Source of the DNA: Planctomycetota bacterium
GTDB lineage: Bacteria > Planctomycetota > Phycisphaerae > Phycisphaerales > UBA1924
DNA: 64,000 nt
Reading direction: 5' to 3'
Assembly: GCA_013285505.1 (NCBI GenBank)
Contig: CP053450.1
Span: forward strand, 3,766,796-3,830,795
The translations under genes were made by a program, and so were the position numbers. The stretch's first letter is position 1. Each line of letters starts with the position of its first letter. The notes beneath the pieces are model-generated. The model saw nothing but the letters and a program-made list of their open reading frames with translations. It was not told the origin of the DNA and did not search any database. Shown here one piece after another: positions 33,146 through 45,087 of the stretch.

Positions 33146-33883
33146 ATGCACACCCCCGCGACGACAACTCTGGCCCCGACCCGTCGAGAGTTCACTGTGC
33201 CACCCGACCGCGACACCATCATCACCATCGACGGGCCGGCGGGGACGGGCAAGTCCACGGTTGCCCGTGAGCTGGCCGCACGCATCGGGCTCGACTTCCT
33301 CGACACCGGCGCGATGTACCGCGCCGCGGCCGCGATCGTCATCGACTTCGACATCGACCGGGAGGACATCGACGCGATCGTCGCGAAGGTCGCCTCGGCG
33401 GACCTGCACTTTGACTGGGCCATCGACCCGCCGACGATCCTGGCGTGGGATGAGCCGATCGACCACCGCATCCGGGACGCGGATGTCACCGCGATCGTCT
33501 CGCCGATCGCGGGCATCGGCAAGCTCCGCGAGCACATGGTGCGCAAGCAGCGGATCATCGCCAACCAGCACCCGCGCCTCGTCAGCGAGGGGCGCGACCA
33601 GGGCTCGGTGGTCTTCCCGGACGCTGACGTGAAGTTCTTCCTCGACGCCGACCCAGCGGTCCGGGCCGGCCGGCGGGCCGAGCAGCTCAGGGCCGAGGGC
33701 AAGAACCCCGACGAGCGGAAGCTGCTGGCCGACATCATCGACCGCGACCACTCCGACTCGACCCGGGAGGACGGCCCGCTGATCTGCCCGGACGACGCGG
33801 TGGTGATCGATACCTCCGACCTGTCCTGCGACGAGGTCGTGCAGCGGCTCGAGGACGAGGTCCGCGCCCGCATCGAGCTCTGA
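33146..33883 (+). CDS. cmk: Cmk, cytidylate kinase
   Basis: Phosphorylates CMP/dCMP with ATP. ATG 33146 has GAGG 6 nt upstream and gives 245 residues. Walker A GPAGTGKSTVARELA is followed by the Cmk block GLDFLDTGAMYRAAA, then RKQRIIANQHPRLVSEGRDQ GSVVFPDADVKFF (split here), which is the conserved GRDxGTVVFPDA region, and the RRAEQL and LLADIIDRDHSDSTR motifs. An extra 20 residues precede the core. The frame is intact. It is followed by plsC after 55 nt, although that gene seems to have its own -10 box. Confidence 0.93.
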   Translation: MHTPATTTLAPTRREFTVPPDRDTIITIDGPAGTGKSTVARELAARIGLDFLDTGAMYRAAAAIVIDFDIDREDIDAIVAKVASADLHFDWAIDPPTILAWDEPIDHRIRDADVTAIVSPIAGIGKLREHMVRKQRIIANQHPRLVSEGRDQGSVVFPDADVKFFLDADPAVRAGRRAEQLRAEGKNPDERKLLADIIDRDHSDSTREDGPLICPDDAVVIDTSDLSCDEVVQRLEDEVRARIEL

Positions 33884-33926
33884 CCCCGACCGACCGGCGG
33901 TGAGCGCGCAGGCGTGCGCAGCTTTC

Positions 33927-33932
33927 TACACT
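33927..33932 (+). promoter_or_regulatory. -10 box of plsC, apparently leaderless
   Basis: TACACT ends 6 nt before ATG 33939, so transcription would begin at the A of the start codon. No ribosome-binding site precedes the ATG. Two other genes (43256 and 52619) show the same TANNNT-N6-ATG arrangement. No clear -35 is seen. Confidence 0.4.
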
Positions 33933-33938
33933 CTGCCC

Positions 33939-34697
33939 ATGTTCGAAGGTCTCCGCCGCAAACACCCCGGATCCTCGGTCCCCAAGATCGTCTCGTGGCG
34001 GTTCTTTCAGTTCGCCTCTGAGGTCGTCCTGACGGTCTTCTACCGCCTGCGCGTGCACAACAAGGGCGTCGTGCCCGCGGAAGGCCCCGTGCTCATCGCG
34101 GCCAACCACGAGTCGTACCTCGACCCAACCGCGATCGGCTGCCGCATCCACAACCGCCAGATCGACTTTGTCGCCCGACAGGGCCTGTTTGCCAACAAGC
34201 ACCTGGGCGGGTTCTTCGCGTTCCTCAACTCGATCCCGGTCGCTGAGGAGGGACCGGACACGGCTGCGATCAAGGAGATCATCCGCCGCCTCCGGATGGG
34301 CCGGTGTGTGATGATCTTCCCCGAGGGCTCGCGGACCGAGACCGGCGAAGTTCAGCCCTTCAAGCGGGGCGTGGCGGTGCTGGTCAAGCGGGCCAAGTGC
34401 CCGGTCATCCCCGCGGCCGTGGACGGGGCCTTCGAGGCCTGGCCCCGGCACCGGTCGGGCCCGAAGCTCTGGCGGGCCCCGCAGATCCGTGTCCGCTTCG
34501 GCGAGCCGATCCCCTACGACGAGCTGATGGCCGACGGGGCGGACGCCGCGCTGGCCCGCGTCGAACGCGAGGTGCGCGCGCTGCATGCGTCGATCCAGCC
34601 CCAAACGGCGACCAGCCCGGCAACCAGCCCGGCGACCGGCCCGGCGACCGGCCCGGCGACGGCACCCACGGGCGACGACACCGAGGCCGCCCCGTGA
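33939..34697 (+). CDS. plsC: PlsC-type 1-acyl-sn-glycerol-3-phosphate acyltransferase
   Basis: 252-residue membrane-associated acyltransferase that makes phosphatidic acid. Block I NHESYLD, block III FPEGSRTETGEVQPFKRGV and block IV VIPAAVDGAFEAW are all present, with a hydrophobic N-terminal segment (FFQFASEVVLTVFYRL). The C-terminus carries TSPA/TGPA tetrapeptide repeats encoded by a 12-bp tandem repeat. The stop overlaps the tatD GTG start by 4 nt (GTGA), so the two are translationally coupled. The start ATG 33939 lacks a ribosome-binding site. Confidence 0.9.
   Translation: MFEGLRRKHPGSSVPKIVSWRFFQFASEVVLTVFYRLRVHNKGVVPAEGPVLIAANHESYLDPTAIGCRIHNRQIDFVARQGLFANKHLGGFFAFLNSIPVAEEGPDTAAIKEIIRRLRMGRCVMIFPEGSRTETGEVQPFKRGVAVLVKRAKCPVIPAAVDGAFEAWPRHRSGPKLWRAPQIRVRFGEPIPYDELMADGADAALARVEREVRALHASIQPQTATSPATSPATGPATGPATAPTGDDTEAAP
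34611..34658 (+). repeat. 12-bp tandem repeat at the 3' end of plsC
   Basis: Four consecutive copies of a unit close to ACCGGCCCGGCG encode Thr-(Ser/Gly)-Pro-Ala. This is in-frame coding microsatellite-like DNA that forms a flexible tail. Confidence 0.7.
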
Positions 34698-35482
34698 TCG
34701 ACACCCACTGCCATCTGACCTTCCCCGACTTTGCCAGCCGCGTCGAGGAGACTCTCGATCACGCCGGCGGCATGGGCGTGAACGGGTGCATCACGATCTC
34801 GACGACCGTGCCCGACGCCGAGGCGGCGCAGCTGATCGCCGAGCTCCACGGGAGGGTGTGGCACAGCGCCGGCGTGCACCCGCTCTACGCCGACAAGGGG
34901 CCGCACGACTGGGCAAGGCTCCGCCGCATCGCCGAGGGCGAGCGGTGCGTGGCGTGGGGCGAGTTGGGGCTGGACAAGCACTACGACCGCCCGCTGCTGG
35001 AGGTCCAGACCACGACGCTGGAAGAACAGCTCGCCACGATCGAGGCGTCGCACGACTATTGGGGGCGGTCGCTGCCGGTCGTGCTGCACTGCCGCAAGGC
35101 GTTCGATGCGCTGATCCCGCGTCTCCGCGAGACCTCGCTCGACCCGTCGCGGTTCGTGTTCCACTGCTTCACGGGCGGTCCCGAGGACGCCCGCGCGTGC
35201 CTGGATTTCGGCGCCATGATCTCGTTTACTGGGGTCGTCACCTACGCCAACGCCCCGGAAGTGCGCGAGGCCGCGCTGCTCGTGCCGCCGGACCGGATCA
35301 TGGTCGAGACCGACGCCCCCTTCCTGAGCCCGGTGCCCATGCGGGGCAAACGCCCGTGCATGCCCGGGTATGCGCGGCACACCGCCGAGGCCCTTGCCGA
35401 ACTTCGGGGTGAATCGTGGGAGGAGTTCCACGGAGCGATCAACGCGAACACGACCCGGTTCTTCGGCATCCCGGCAGAGTGA
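34694..35482 (+). CDS. tatD: TatD-family metal-dependent hydrolase (DNase)
   Basis: 262 residues from GTG 34694, overlapping plsC. The metal ligands of the TatD amidohydrolase-like barrel are visible: DTHCHLTF (HxH), WGELGLDKHYD (Glu), VVLHCRKAFDALI (His), FVFHCFTGG (His) and VETDAPFLSPVPMRGKR (Asp). TatD enzymes are 3'-5' DNases or related hydrolases of the cytosol; the exact substrate cannot be read from the sequence. Frame intact. An inverted REP pair begins 4 nt after the stop. Confidence 0.92.
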   Translation: MIDTHCHLTFPDFASRVEETLDHAGGMGVNGCITISTTVPDAEAAQLIAELHGRVWHSAGVHPLYADKGPHDWARLRRIAEGERCVAWGELGLDKHYDRPLLEVQTTTLEEQLATIEASHDYWGRSLPVVLHCRKAFDALIPRLRETSLDPSRFVFHCFTGGPEDARACLDFGAMISFTGVVTYANAPEVREAALLVPPDRIMVETDAPFLSPVPMRGKRPCMPGYARHTAEALAELRGESWEEFHGAINANTTRFFGIPAE

Positions 35483-35485
35483 AGT

Positions 35486-35561
35486 GTGTGGCATGCCCAC
35501 GCTTCGTGGGCATGGAAGGTGCCTGAGGCCCACATGCCCACGAAGCGTGGGCATGCCACAC
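35486..35561. repeat. REP-like inverted pair, family A (copy 1)
   Basis: Two 29-nt units in opposite orientation (35486-35514 and 35533-35561), 18 nt apart. Each has a GTGTGG head and a perfect 10-bp hairpin, CATGCCCACG with a CTT loop. The inverted-pair arrangement is that of a REPIN. A second copy lies at 50024-50105. Confidence 0.85.
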
Positions 35562-35627
35562 GGGTTGCCAGACAGGATGTCACTCCTGCTGCCGCGCAAT
35601 TGACAGGCACATCACTCGTGCCGCCGC

Positions 35628-35656
35628 TTGGCTGGGGCCGGGTTTGCGTCTACCCT
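35628..35656 (+). promoter_or_regulatory. Candidate promoter for carB
   Basis: TTGGCT (35628-35633), a 17-nt spacer and TACCCT (35651-35656) lie about 65 nt before ATG 35722. The -10 equals that inferred for purH. The REP pair lies between this promoter and tatD, so carB is probably transcribed alone. Confidence 0.45.
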
Positions 35657-35721
35657 TGTGGAGTTTGCGCCCGGTGGGGTTGGTCAACCCCGGGGCCAGG
35701 CGGCACGGCCCTGGAGCTCCC

Positions 35722-39667
<3,946 letters not shown>

Positions 39668-39705
39668 CACTCTCTCAAAGCGCGCGATCCGCCTGACCCA
39701 TGGAG

Positions 39706-39758
39706 CCCCTCGCGCAAGCGAGGGGACACGCCGCACGCACCGGCTGGAAGCCGGTGCC
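39706..39758. repeat. Two short palindromes after carB (REP-like, families B and C)
   Basis: CCCCTCGC-GCAA-GCGAGGGG at 39706-39725 and a 22-nt palindrome GCACCGGCTGG/AAGCCGGTGCC at 39737-39758. The second is the family that also occurs twice inside rimO. They fill the gap between convergent carB and the DinB-like gene and may act as bidirectional terminators or REP-type elements. Confidence 0.7.
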
Positions 39759-39762
39759 ACGC

Positions 39763-40296
39763 TCAGCCAATCACCCGATCCAACCCCAGCGCCCGCCGCA
39801 AGTCCACCAGCTGCCCCGTGTGCATCGAGTTGTGCGAGTTGACCCGCACGATCAATGCCGCCATCGAGAGCGTCGATGCACCCCACGGCTCCTCGGCGTT
39901 GAGCCGCTGTTCGCTGGCCCAGCGGACTGCCTCAGACAATCGATCGCTCGCGGCCTCGAACACCTCCACGCACCGCGCGACGACCGGATAACGATCGGCC
40001 TCCCCCACCGGCGTGGATCCGAACGCGACACTCTCGGTACCGAACCGGGTCGGCGGCGATCCGGCCGCGAACTCTGCGCCGACCTCAAAGTCCGACTCCG
40101 GCAGCCCCTCGCCGTCCAGCCGCTCGGCGACGCGCTGCATCGTCATGGCGCAGTGCCCGAGCGTCCACGCGAAGTGGTTGGGCAGGAGCGGGGCCTGCGC
40201 GGCGCGGTTGGAGTCGTCGAAGCCCGCGAAGTACCGCATCGCCAGCGGCTTGGAAGCGTCGATCATCCACGCCAGCGTCTCGGTCCGTGTGTGCAT
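39763..40296 (-). CDS. DinB/DfrB-like four-helix metal-binding protein
   Basis: 177 residues from ATG 40296, preceded by GGGGGA. The pattern of His residues fits the DinB superfamily (four-helix bundle, three-His metal site): NHFAWTLGHCAMTMQRVAER near the middle, and SHNSMHTGQLVDLRRALGL at the C-terminus. Such proteins are often thiol S-transferases or of unknown function; the name does not imply polymerase IV. It follows rimO on the same strand after 41 nt and may be co-transcribed. Confidence 0.72.
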   Translation of the reverse strand: MHTRTETLAWMIDASKPLAMRYFAGFDDSNRAAQAPLLPNHFAWTLGHCAMTMQRVAERLDGEGLPESDFEVGAEFAAGSPPTRFGTESVAFGSTPVGEADRYPVVARCVEVFEAASDRLSEAVRWASEQRLNAEEPWGASTLSMAALIVRVNSHNSMHTGQLVDLRRALGLDRVIG

Positions 40297-40337
40297 CAGG
40301 TGTCCCCCAATGGTTGAGAGTTGATGTGGCCGCGTGC

Positions 40338-42123
40338 TTACCGCAGCACGCTCAGACTCAGCTTCTTCTCGACCTCGTCTACGGGCCGGGCGATCAGGTC
40401 GTACCCGTCGCTGCCCACGATCACGCAGCGGACCAGCTCGCCCGGGCTCAGCCTCGCCCGGCTCTGCACGAACGTGACCGCATCGATCGACGGTGCCTGA
40501 AAATACGTGCGTCCCTGATAGAGCTTCCCGCCGCTCCCGACGCCCGCCGTCGCCACAACCTCGTTGCCCGTGTCGCGGTCGATCAGCACATCGAAGCGGC
40601 TGGCCGGTGTTGGTCGGGTCGGCCTCGTCGAACTGCTCGGCGACGAACGCCGCCTGCTCGAAGGCGATGCCCTGCTGCAACTCGAGGATCTCGCCCTTGC
40701 GGCGGCTCTTGACCTCGGCCGGCACCGCCAGCTCGGGGTCGAGCTCCATCGTGCCGGCGGGCGTGCCGGGCTCCCGCGAATACTCAAAGACGCCGACAGC
40801 GTCGAATCCGATCTCGTCAACAAACTCGAGCAACTGCTCGTGGTCCTGCTCGGTCTCGCCGGGGAAGCCGGAGATGAACGTCGTGCGGATCGCCATGCCC
40901 GGCACGCGGTCGCGCAGCTTGTGCATCAGCTCGCGCTGCTGCTCGGCGCTCACGTGCCGCCGCATGAGCTGCAGCATCCGGTCCGAAGCGTGCTGCAGCG
41001 GGATGTCGATGTAGGGCAGAAGCCTGCCGCGGGAGGCGATGTCCGCGATCGCCTCGATGAACTCGTCTCGGAAGTTGCTGGGGTAGGCGTACATCAGGCG
41101 GAGCCACACGGGCGCACCAGTCGAGGCCGCGGCCTGATCCAGCGCCTCGAGCATCGCGGGCAGCCCGCCCGTGGCACCGGCTTCCAGCCGGTGCGTCCGC
41201 TCTGCCTCAGTGGCACCGGCTCCCAGCCGGTGCGGCGACCACCCAATCCCGATGTCGTCCCCATAGCTCGTCGTGTCCTGCCCGATCAGGTTCAGCTCGA
41301 ACGCGCCGTCGGCGATCAGCTCGCGCGCCTCGCCGACGATGCGGTCGATCGGCTTGCTCCGCATCTTGCCGCGGATGCTGGGGATCGTGCAGAACGCGCA
41401 CTTCTGGTTGCACCCCTCGCTGATGCGCAGGTACGCATAGTGCCGCGGCGTCAGCCGGAGCCGGGCCGAGTCGTCCTCGAAATACCCAACACCCTTGCCG
41501 TCCTTGCCCTGCACGGTCAGGCCGACGGTCGCCATGCCCCGGTCCTTGGCCGCCTGCAGCGCGTTGCCCGCGATCCAGTACTTGGGCTGCCCGTCGGTCC
41601 CGATGGTCTCCTGCCGCGCCGCGGGCACGCCCCGAACAGCCTCGACCACCTTGTCCCGGTCAAACACCCCCACCATCGCGTCGATGCCCGGCTCCCACTC
41701 GAGCATCTTGGCCCGGTGCCGCTGCACGAGACACCCCGCGACAACCACCCGCTTGACCAGCCCGGCGTTCTTGGCCCGCACGGCGTCGCGGATGACGCCG
41801 AGCGACTCGTCCTTGCTGGCCTCGAGGAAGCCGCAGGTGTTGATCACGACCACGTCGGCCGGCTCGATGCCCGGGTCGTCCGGGCTCGCCGCCCGGTCGC
41901 CGTCGCTCGACTTGCCCTCCACGCCGAACGCGTCGTCGTGCTCCCAGTCGTGCTGCGAGGGGTCGTAGCTGATCGGGATCAGCCCGTCCTGGGCGAGTGT
42001 GCCGAGCATCTTCTCAGAGTCGACAAGGTTCTTCGGGCAGCCGAGGCTGACGAAGGAGACCGTGCGCAGCTCGTCGCGGTCGGGCGGGGGGGCCGTCGGG
42101 GTGTCATTGGTTGGGTCGGGCAT
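40338..42123 (-). CDS. rimO: RimO, ribosomal protein S12 methylthiotransferase (frameshifted, repeat-bearing)
   Basis: Radical-SAM enzyme that methylthiolates the conserved Asp of ribosomal protein S12. N-terminal UPF0004 domain: VSFVSLGCPKNLVDSEKMLG, INTCGFLEASKDES and VVVAGCLVQRH supply the three cysteines of one Fe-S cluster. Radical-SAM CxxxCxxC is CNQKCAFC, followed by TIPSIRGKMRSKP and ELNLIGQDTTSYG. The C-terminal TRAM domain ends RPVDEVEKKLSLSVLR. One extra C near 40605 (AGCGCTTC read as AGCCGCTTC) breaks the frame. About 595 codons against roughly 440 usual: one excess segment (HRLGAGATEAERTHRLEAGA) is encoded by two REP-like palindromes. Confidence 0.93.
41173..41233. repeat. Two REP-like palindromes inside rimO (family C)
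   Basis: GGCACCGGCTTCC AGCCGGTGC-type palindromes of 22 nt lie at 41173-41194 and 41212-41233 in direct orientation, within the coding frame. Each encodes HRL(E/G)AGAT. The same palindrome lies between genes at 39737-39758. This is a repeat inserted into a protein-coding gene without breaking it. Confidence 0.85.
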
Positions 42124-42192
42124 GGGCAGCCCGATCGTAGCGCCGGCCCGTCCGGGCCGTAGGGCCCTGAGATGAGGCTCGAGGGTGCCCCG

Positions 42193-42666
42193 TCAGGCCG
42201 ATTGCCGGAGCGCCCGAATCGTGTCGATCCCGCCCGGCATGGGGTAGGCCGCCTGCAGCCGGTTCACCAACGCGTTCTCGTCAGCGATCACAAACGACGC
42301 CGGCACCCCCACCGCCCACGCGACGAACCGCATCGCCCGGGGCAGGCTCTCCTCGGTGGTCGCCATCAGCAGGTGCCCGTCCTCAAAGCGGAGCGGCAGG
42401 AGCTGGAACTGCCACGCCTGCCGACGCTCCACCAGCTCGTGGACCACCGTGTCCGAGCGCTCCTTGGCCAGATCGACCTGGCCCACCATCTCGCTGTACT
42501 GCGCAGCCCAGGCCCGCTCGATCGCCTTGGTCGAGACGCCGAACATCTCCTCGGCCAACGCCCCGAACGGCCGCCCGCTCGACGCCTGCAGCCCCAGCAC
42601 CTCGTCCCGCTGTGCCGCCGTCAGCACCCCCATCCGAACAAGTACGTCTCCCAGCCTTGCGTGCAT
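42193..42666 (-). CDS. Stand-alone GspE/MshE N-terminal-type domain protein
   Basis: 157 residues from ATG 42666, which has GGGAGGGAG 6 nt upstream; the longer upstream frame is noise. The start MHARLGDVLVRMGVLTAAQR DEVLGLQ (split) and GRPFGALAEEMFGVS match the T2SSE-N/MshEN fold found at the N-terminus of type II secretion and type IV pilus ATPases, where some members bind c-di-GMP. Here there is no ATPase domain. The second half (FEDGHLLMATTEESLPRAMR) matches the second subdomain. It probably acts as a small adaptor or sensor; partners are unknown. Confidence 0.68.
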   Translation of the reverse strand: MHARLGDVLVRMGVLTAAQRDEVLGLQASSGRPFGALAEEMFGVSTKAIERAWAAQYSEMVGQVDLAKERSDTVVHELVERRQAWQFQLLPLRFEDGHLLMATTEESLPRAMRFVAWAVGVPASFVIADENALVNRLQAAYPMPGGIDTIRALRQSA

Positions 42667-43255
42667 CGTCGCTCCCTCCCCATTCAATGGCGGCCCACCC
42701 GCGTGCTCTGCAGAGATCGACCGCCGGCACCAGCCGGTCCATCGCGGCGCGAGAGAGTCACGCCCCGGCGCGCACGCCGTGCCTGTCGGAGCGGTCCGCG
42801 GGGTGCTGCCGCGTGTGCCTGGCGTGACGCTGGTCGGGTCCGAGCGAGCGATTTGCCGGCAAATCGCCTTGACAGGCCCCAGGCCCCATCGCCCGCGCGC
42901 CCGGCACGCCCGCGGGCTTCCAGACACGAGTTTTCCCTCAAATCTCTCCGCCACCGGGCAGAATCCCGCGAATCCTCAGACCAGTAACTTTGACGTAAAC
43001 CACTTTCACACAACTACTTATCGCCTCAGGCCACTCCAGTTTCCGGGCACAAAGGTCCGAGAATCTCAGCAACCACGGAGGACGCGCGTCCGTATACCCC
43101 TCAGTCAGGGCCCGCGCTTCCGAGCGGCGGGCCCCATCCGAGTCAGCATCTCCTCCAGCGACCCGGCGGCCTTCGGGCCGCCTCGGTCGCGTCGTGGTCG
43201 CGCTCGGGCCGTGAGAAAGAATGTGCCCGCCCCACCCGCGGCGTACATTGGCCGG
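42667..43255. other. Long intergenic region with a perfect palindrome
   Basis: About 590 bases between divergent genes. It holds a perfect 20-bp palindrome GCGATTTGCCGGCAAATCGC at 42848-42867 that runs directly into TTGACA (42869-42874), and an AT-rich patch at 42985-43030 with TTGACG followed by TACTTA 19 nt later. No credible protein is present; the Arg/Gly-rich frames are shadows. I could not fold a tRNA or a known RNA. Confidence 0.45.
43244..43249 (+). promoter_or_regulatory. -10 box of the unknown gene at 43256, apparently leaderless
   Basis: TACATT ends 6 nt before ATG 43256, matching the arrangement at plsC and purH. No ribosome-binding site and no convincing -35 are seen. Confidence 0.35.
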
Positions 43256-43702
43256 ATGCCCACACCCGCCCCCACCCCCCGATCCGACAGACCCGACGCA
43301 GGCCCTCCCCGTGGTGGTCGGCGCCCACATCCGGGCCGAGGTCGAGGACCGGCCGACAGCCGTCGCCCTCTGCGAGGCCCTCACCGCCCGCCTCCCCGAG
43401 GGCTACCCCCTCGCGCCGGTGGTCATGACCGATGTGTGGTACCTCAACACCGACGCGGCTGCGCGCAACCGACGATCTCGGTCGGCCGCCCCGAGGCCAA
43501 CGCGCTCACGGCCTTTCTCGCCGACAAGCTGCCGAGCGTGCTCGCGGTCGACGACAGGTTCGTCGTGCTGCTGGACCCGGAGCTGGCCGACCCCGCAGCC
43601 TGCTGCTGGGGCGTCGACGCCGCGGCGACCGCCGAGGCCGTGCGGGTGTTCGCCGAGCGATGGGCAGAGGTGTTCCTCAACGCCGCGGCGCAGTCCCGAT
43701 AG
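43256..43702 (+). CDS. Hypothetical protein (frameshifted)
   Basis: About 148 residues after two corrections: a C-run (six C near 43280) one base too long, and a GCGCGC run near 43460. The reconstructed protein starts MPTPAPTPDPTDPTQALPVV and continues GAHIRAEVEDRPTAVALCEA, YPLAPVVMTDVWYLNTDA, TISVGRPEANALTAFLADKL, DDRFVVLLDPELADPAACCW and VRVFAERWAEVFLNAAA. It looks like a soluble alpha/beta domain. I do not recognise the family. It converges on mnmE, 16 nt away. That three frames each carry coherent, non-biased sequence supports one real gene. Confidence 0.55.
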   Translation: MPTPAPTPRSDRPDAGPPRGGRRPHPGRGRGPADSRRPLRGPHRPPPRGLPPRAGGHDRCVVPQHRRGCAQPTISVGRPEANALTAFLADKLPSVLAVDDRFVVLLDPELADPAACCWGVDAAATAEAVRVFAERWAEVFLNAAAQSR

Positions 43703-43718
43703 CGGACTCCTCAATCGA

Positions 43719-45087
43719 CTATTTGCCCACGCAGAACGTCGCGAAGACGCGGCCGATCACATCATCGGGTGTAACTCGCCCGAGGATCTGCTCGAGCGCG
43801 TCAAGGGCGTGCCGCAGGCCGTCGGCGAGCAGCTCCGGCGAATCGAGGGCCGCGTCTTCGGGGTGAATTTCCCCGACCACCTGCCCGATGGCCTCCGCAG
43901 CACCGGCGATCTGCCGGCTGTGCCGCGCGAACGCGACCGCGCACGACCCGCCGGGCGCGCGCAGGGCGATGTCCGCAATCCCTCGCTTGAGCACGTCGAA
44001 GTGCCAGCCGTCGAGGGCGCAGACCTCGACATCGGGCGCATCCGCCCCGTCGCGCCGGGGCTGATCGGCCTTGGTCCGCACCCGCAGCACCGGGACATCG
44101 TCACCGATCCCGAGATCGAGAATGTCGAACCGCCCCGACGGGTCGCAAGCGATCACCGCGTCGGCGAGCCGGAGGGTCTCGACGGCCGCGGCTTGGGCGG
44201 CCCGGGCGGCGGCCGTCGGCGCGTCCGCGTCGAGACCGGGCAGATCGGCGAGCCGCACCGCGACCCCCGCGCCGACGGCGTCGTCGAGGCGCAACACCTC
44301 GATCAGCACATCGCGGGTCGTGCCCGATTCGTCGGCCACCACACTGCGCGCGCCCGAGCAGCGCGTTGAAGAGCGTGCTCTTGCCCGCGTTGGGCGGGCC
44401 GGCCAGCCGCGACCAGCGGCTCGAGCCCGTCCGCCGACGACGCGATCCCGCCGCGGGATCTCAGGGCCATCTCCACGCGCAGCCGCTCGAGCCTCTCCCG
44501 AAGATCACGCGGCAGGATGGGCACCACGTCCTCCTGGTCCACGAAGTCGATCCCCGCCTCGACCAGCGCAAGGAGCGTGGTCAGCTCGTCCGCCCATGCC
44601 CGGTACACCCGCCCGAGTTCGCCCGACGCCAGCCGCCGGGCCCCGTCGAGGTCGTCGCGTGAGCGCGCGGCGATGAGCGCGGCGACTCCCTCGGCCTCGT
44701 TGAGCGAGAGCCTGCCGTGCAGATAGGCCCGCGCACTGAACTCGCCGGGGCCGGCGCGGCGCACGCCCTCGATCGCGCAGCACGCATCGAGAAACCGCTC
44801 GAGAAGGTGCGGGTTGCCCGGGAGAACGACCTCGAGCGTGTCCTCTCCGGTGTAGCTCGCGGGGGCGACGGGCGCGGAGGGCGAGGGCGGGGCAGGGGCG
44901 GCCGCCGATCAGCGCGGATGTCGTGGTCGCGCCCCGGCCGGCCGGGCGCGGGGTCGAGCAGTTGGCCGGCGATCTGCGCGACGCCCGGCCCGCTCGCGCG
45001 GACGACGGCCCGGTCGCTGCGGCCCGGCGCGGTCGAGCAGGCGACGATGGTGTCGCCGTTGGGCGTGTCCGTGCGGGGTGAGGCCAT
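43719..45087 (-). CDS. mnmE: MnmE (TrmE), tRNA U34 modification GTPase (frameshifted)
   Basis: With MnmG, modifies the wobble uridine of several tRNAs. N-terminal tetrahydrofolate-binding domain: DTIVACSTAPGRSDRAVVRA, SYTGEDTLEVVLPGNPHLLE, RAGPGEFSARAYLHGRLSLN EAEGVAALI (split). G domain: GPPNAGKSTLFNALLGA (G1), DLPGLD (G3) and RTKAD (G4). The C-terminus ends FCVGK, the catalytic Cys motif (C-[IVL]-G-K). Breaks lie in 44860-44930 and 44345-44400, within GC-only stretches. ATG 45087 overlaps the end of the yidC frame. About 456 residues, normal length. Confidence 0.92.

Noticed and set aside
35486..35561. Possible CRISPR-type repeat pair
   Set aside because: Only two units, in inverted orientation with an 18-nt spacer; no array and no cas gene. 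It is a REPIN-like palindrome pair.
42938..43384. Long Gly/Ser-rich open frame on the minus strand in the intergenic region
   Set aside because: Composition is that of a GC-rich shadow frame, with no domain, no ribosome-binding site, and it overlaps a better-supported gene start at 43256.
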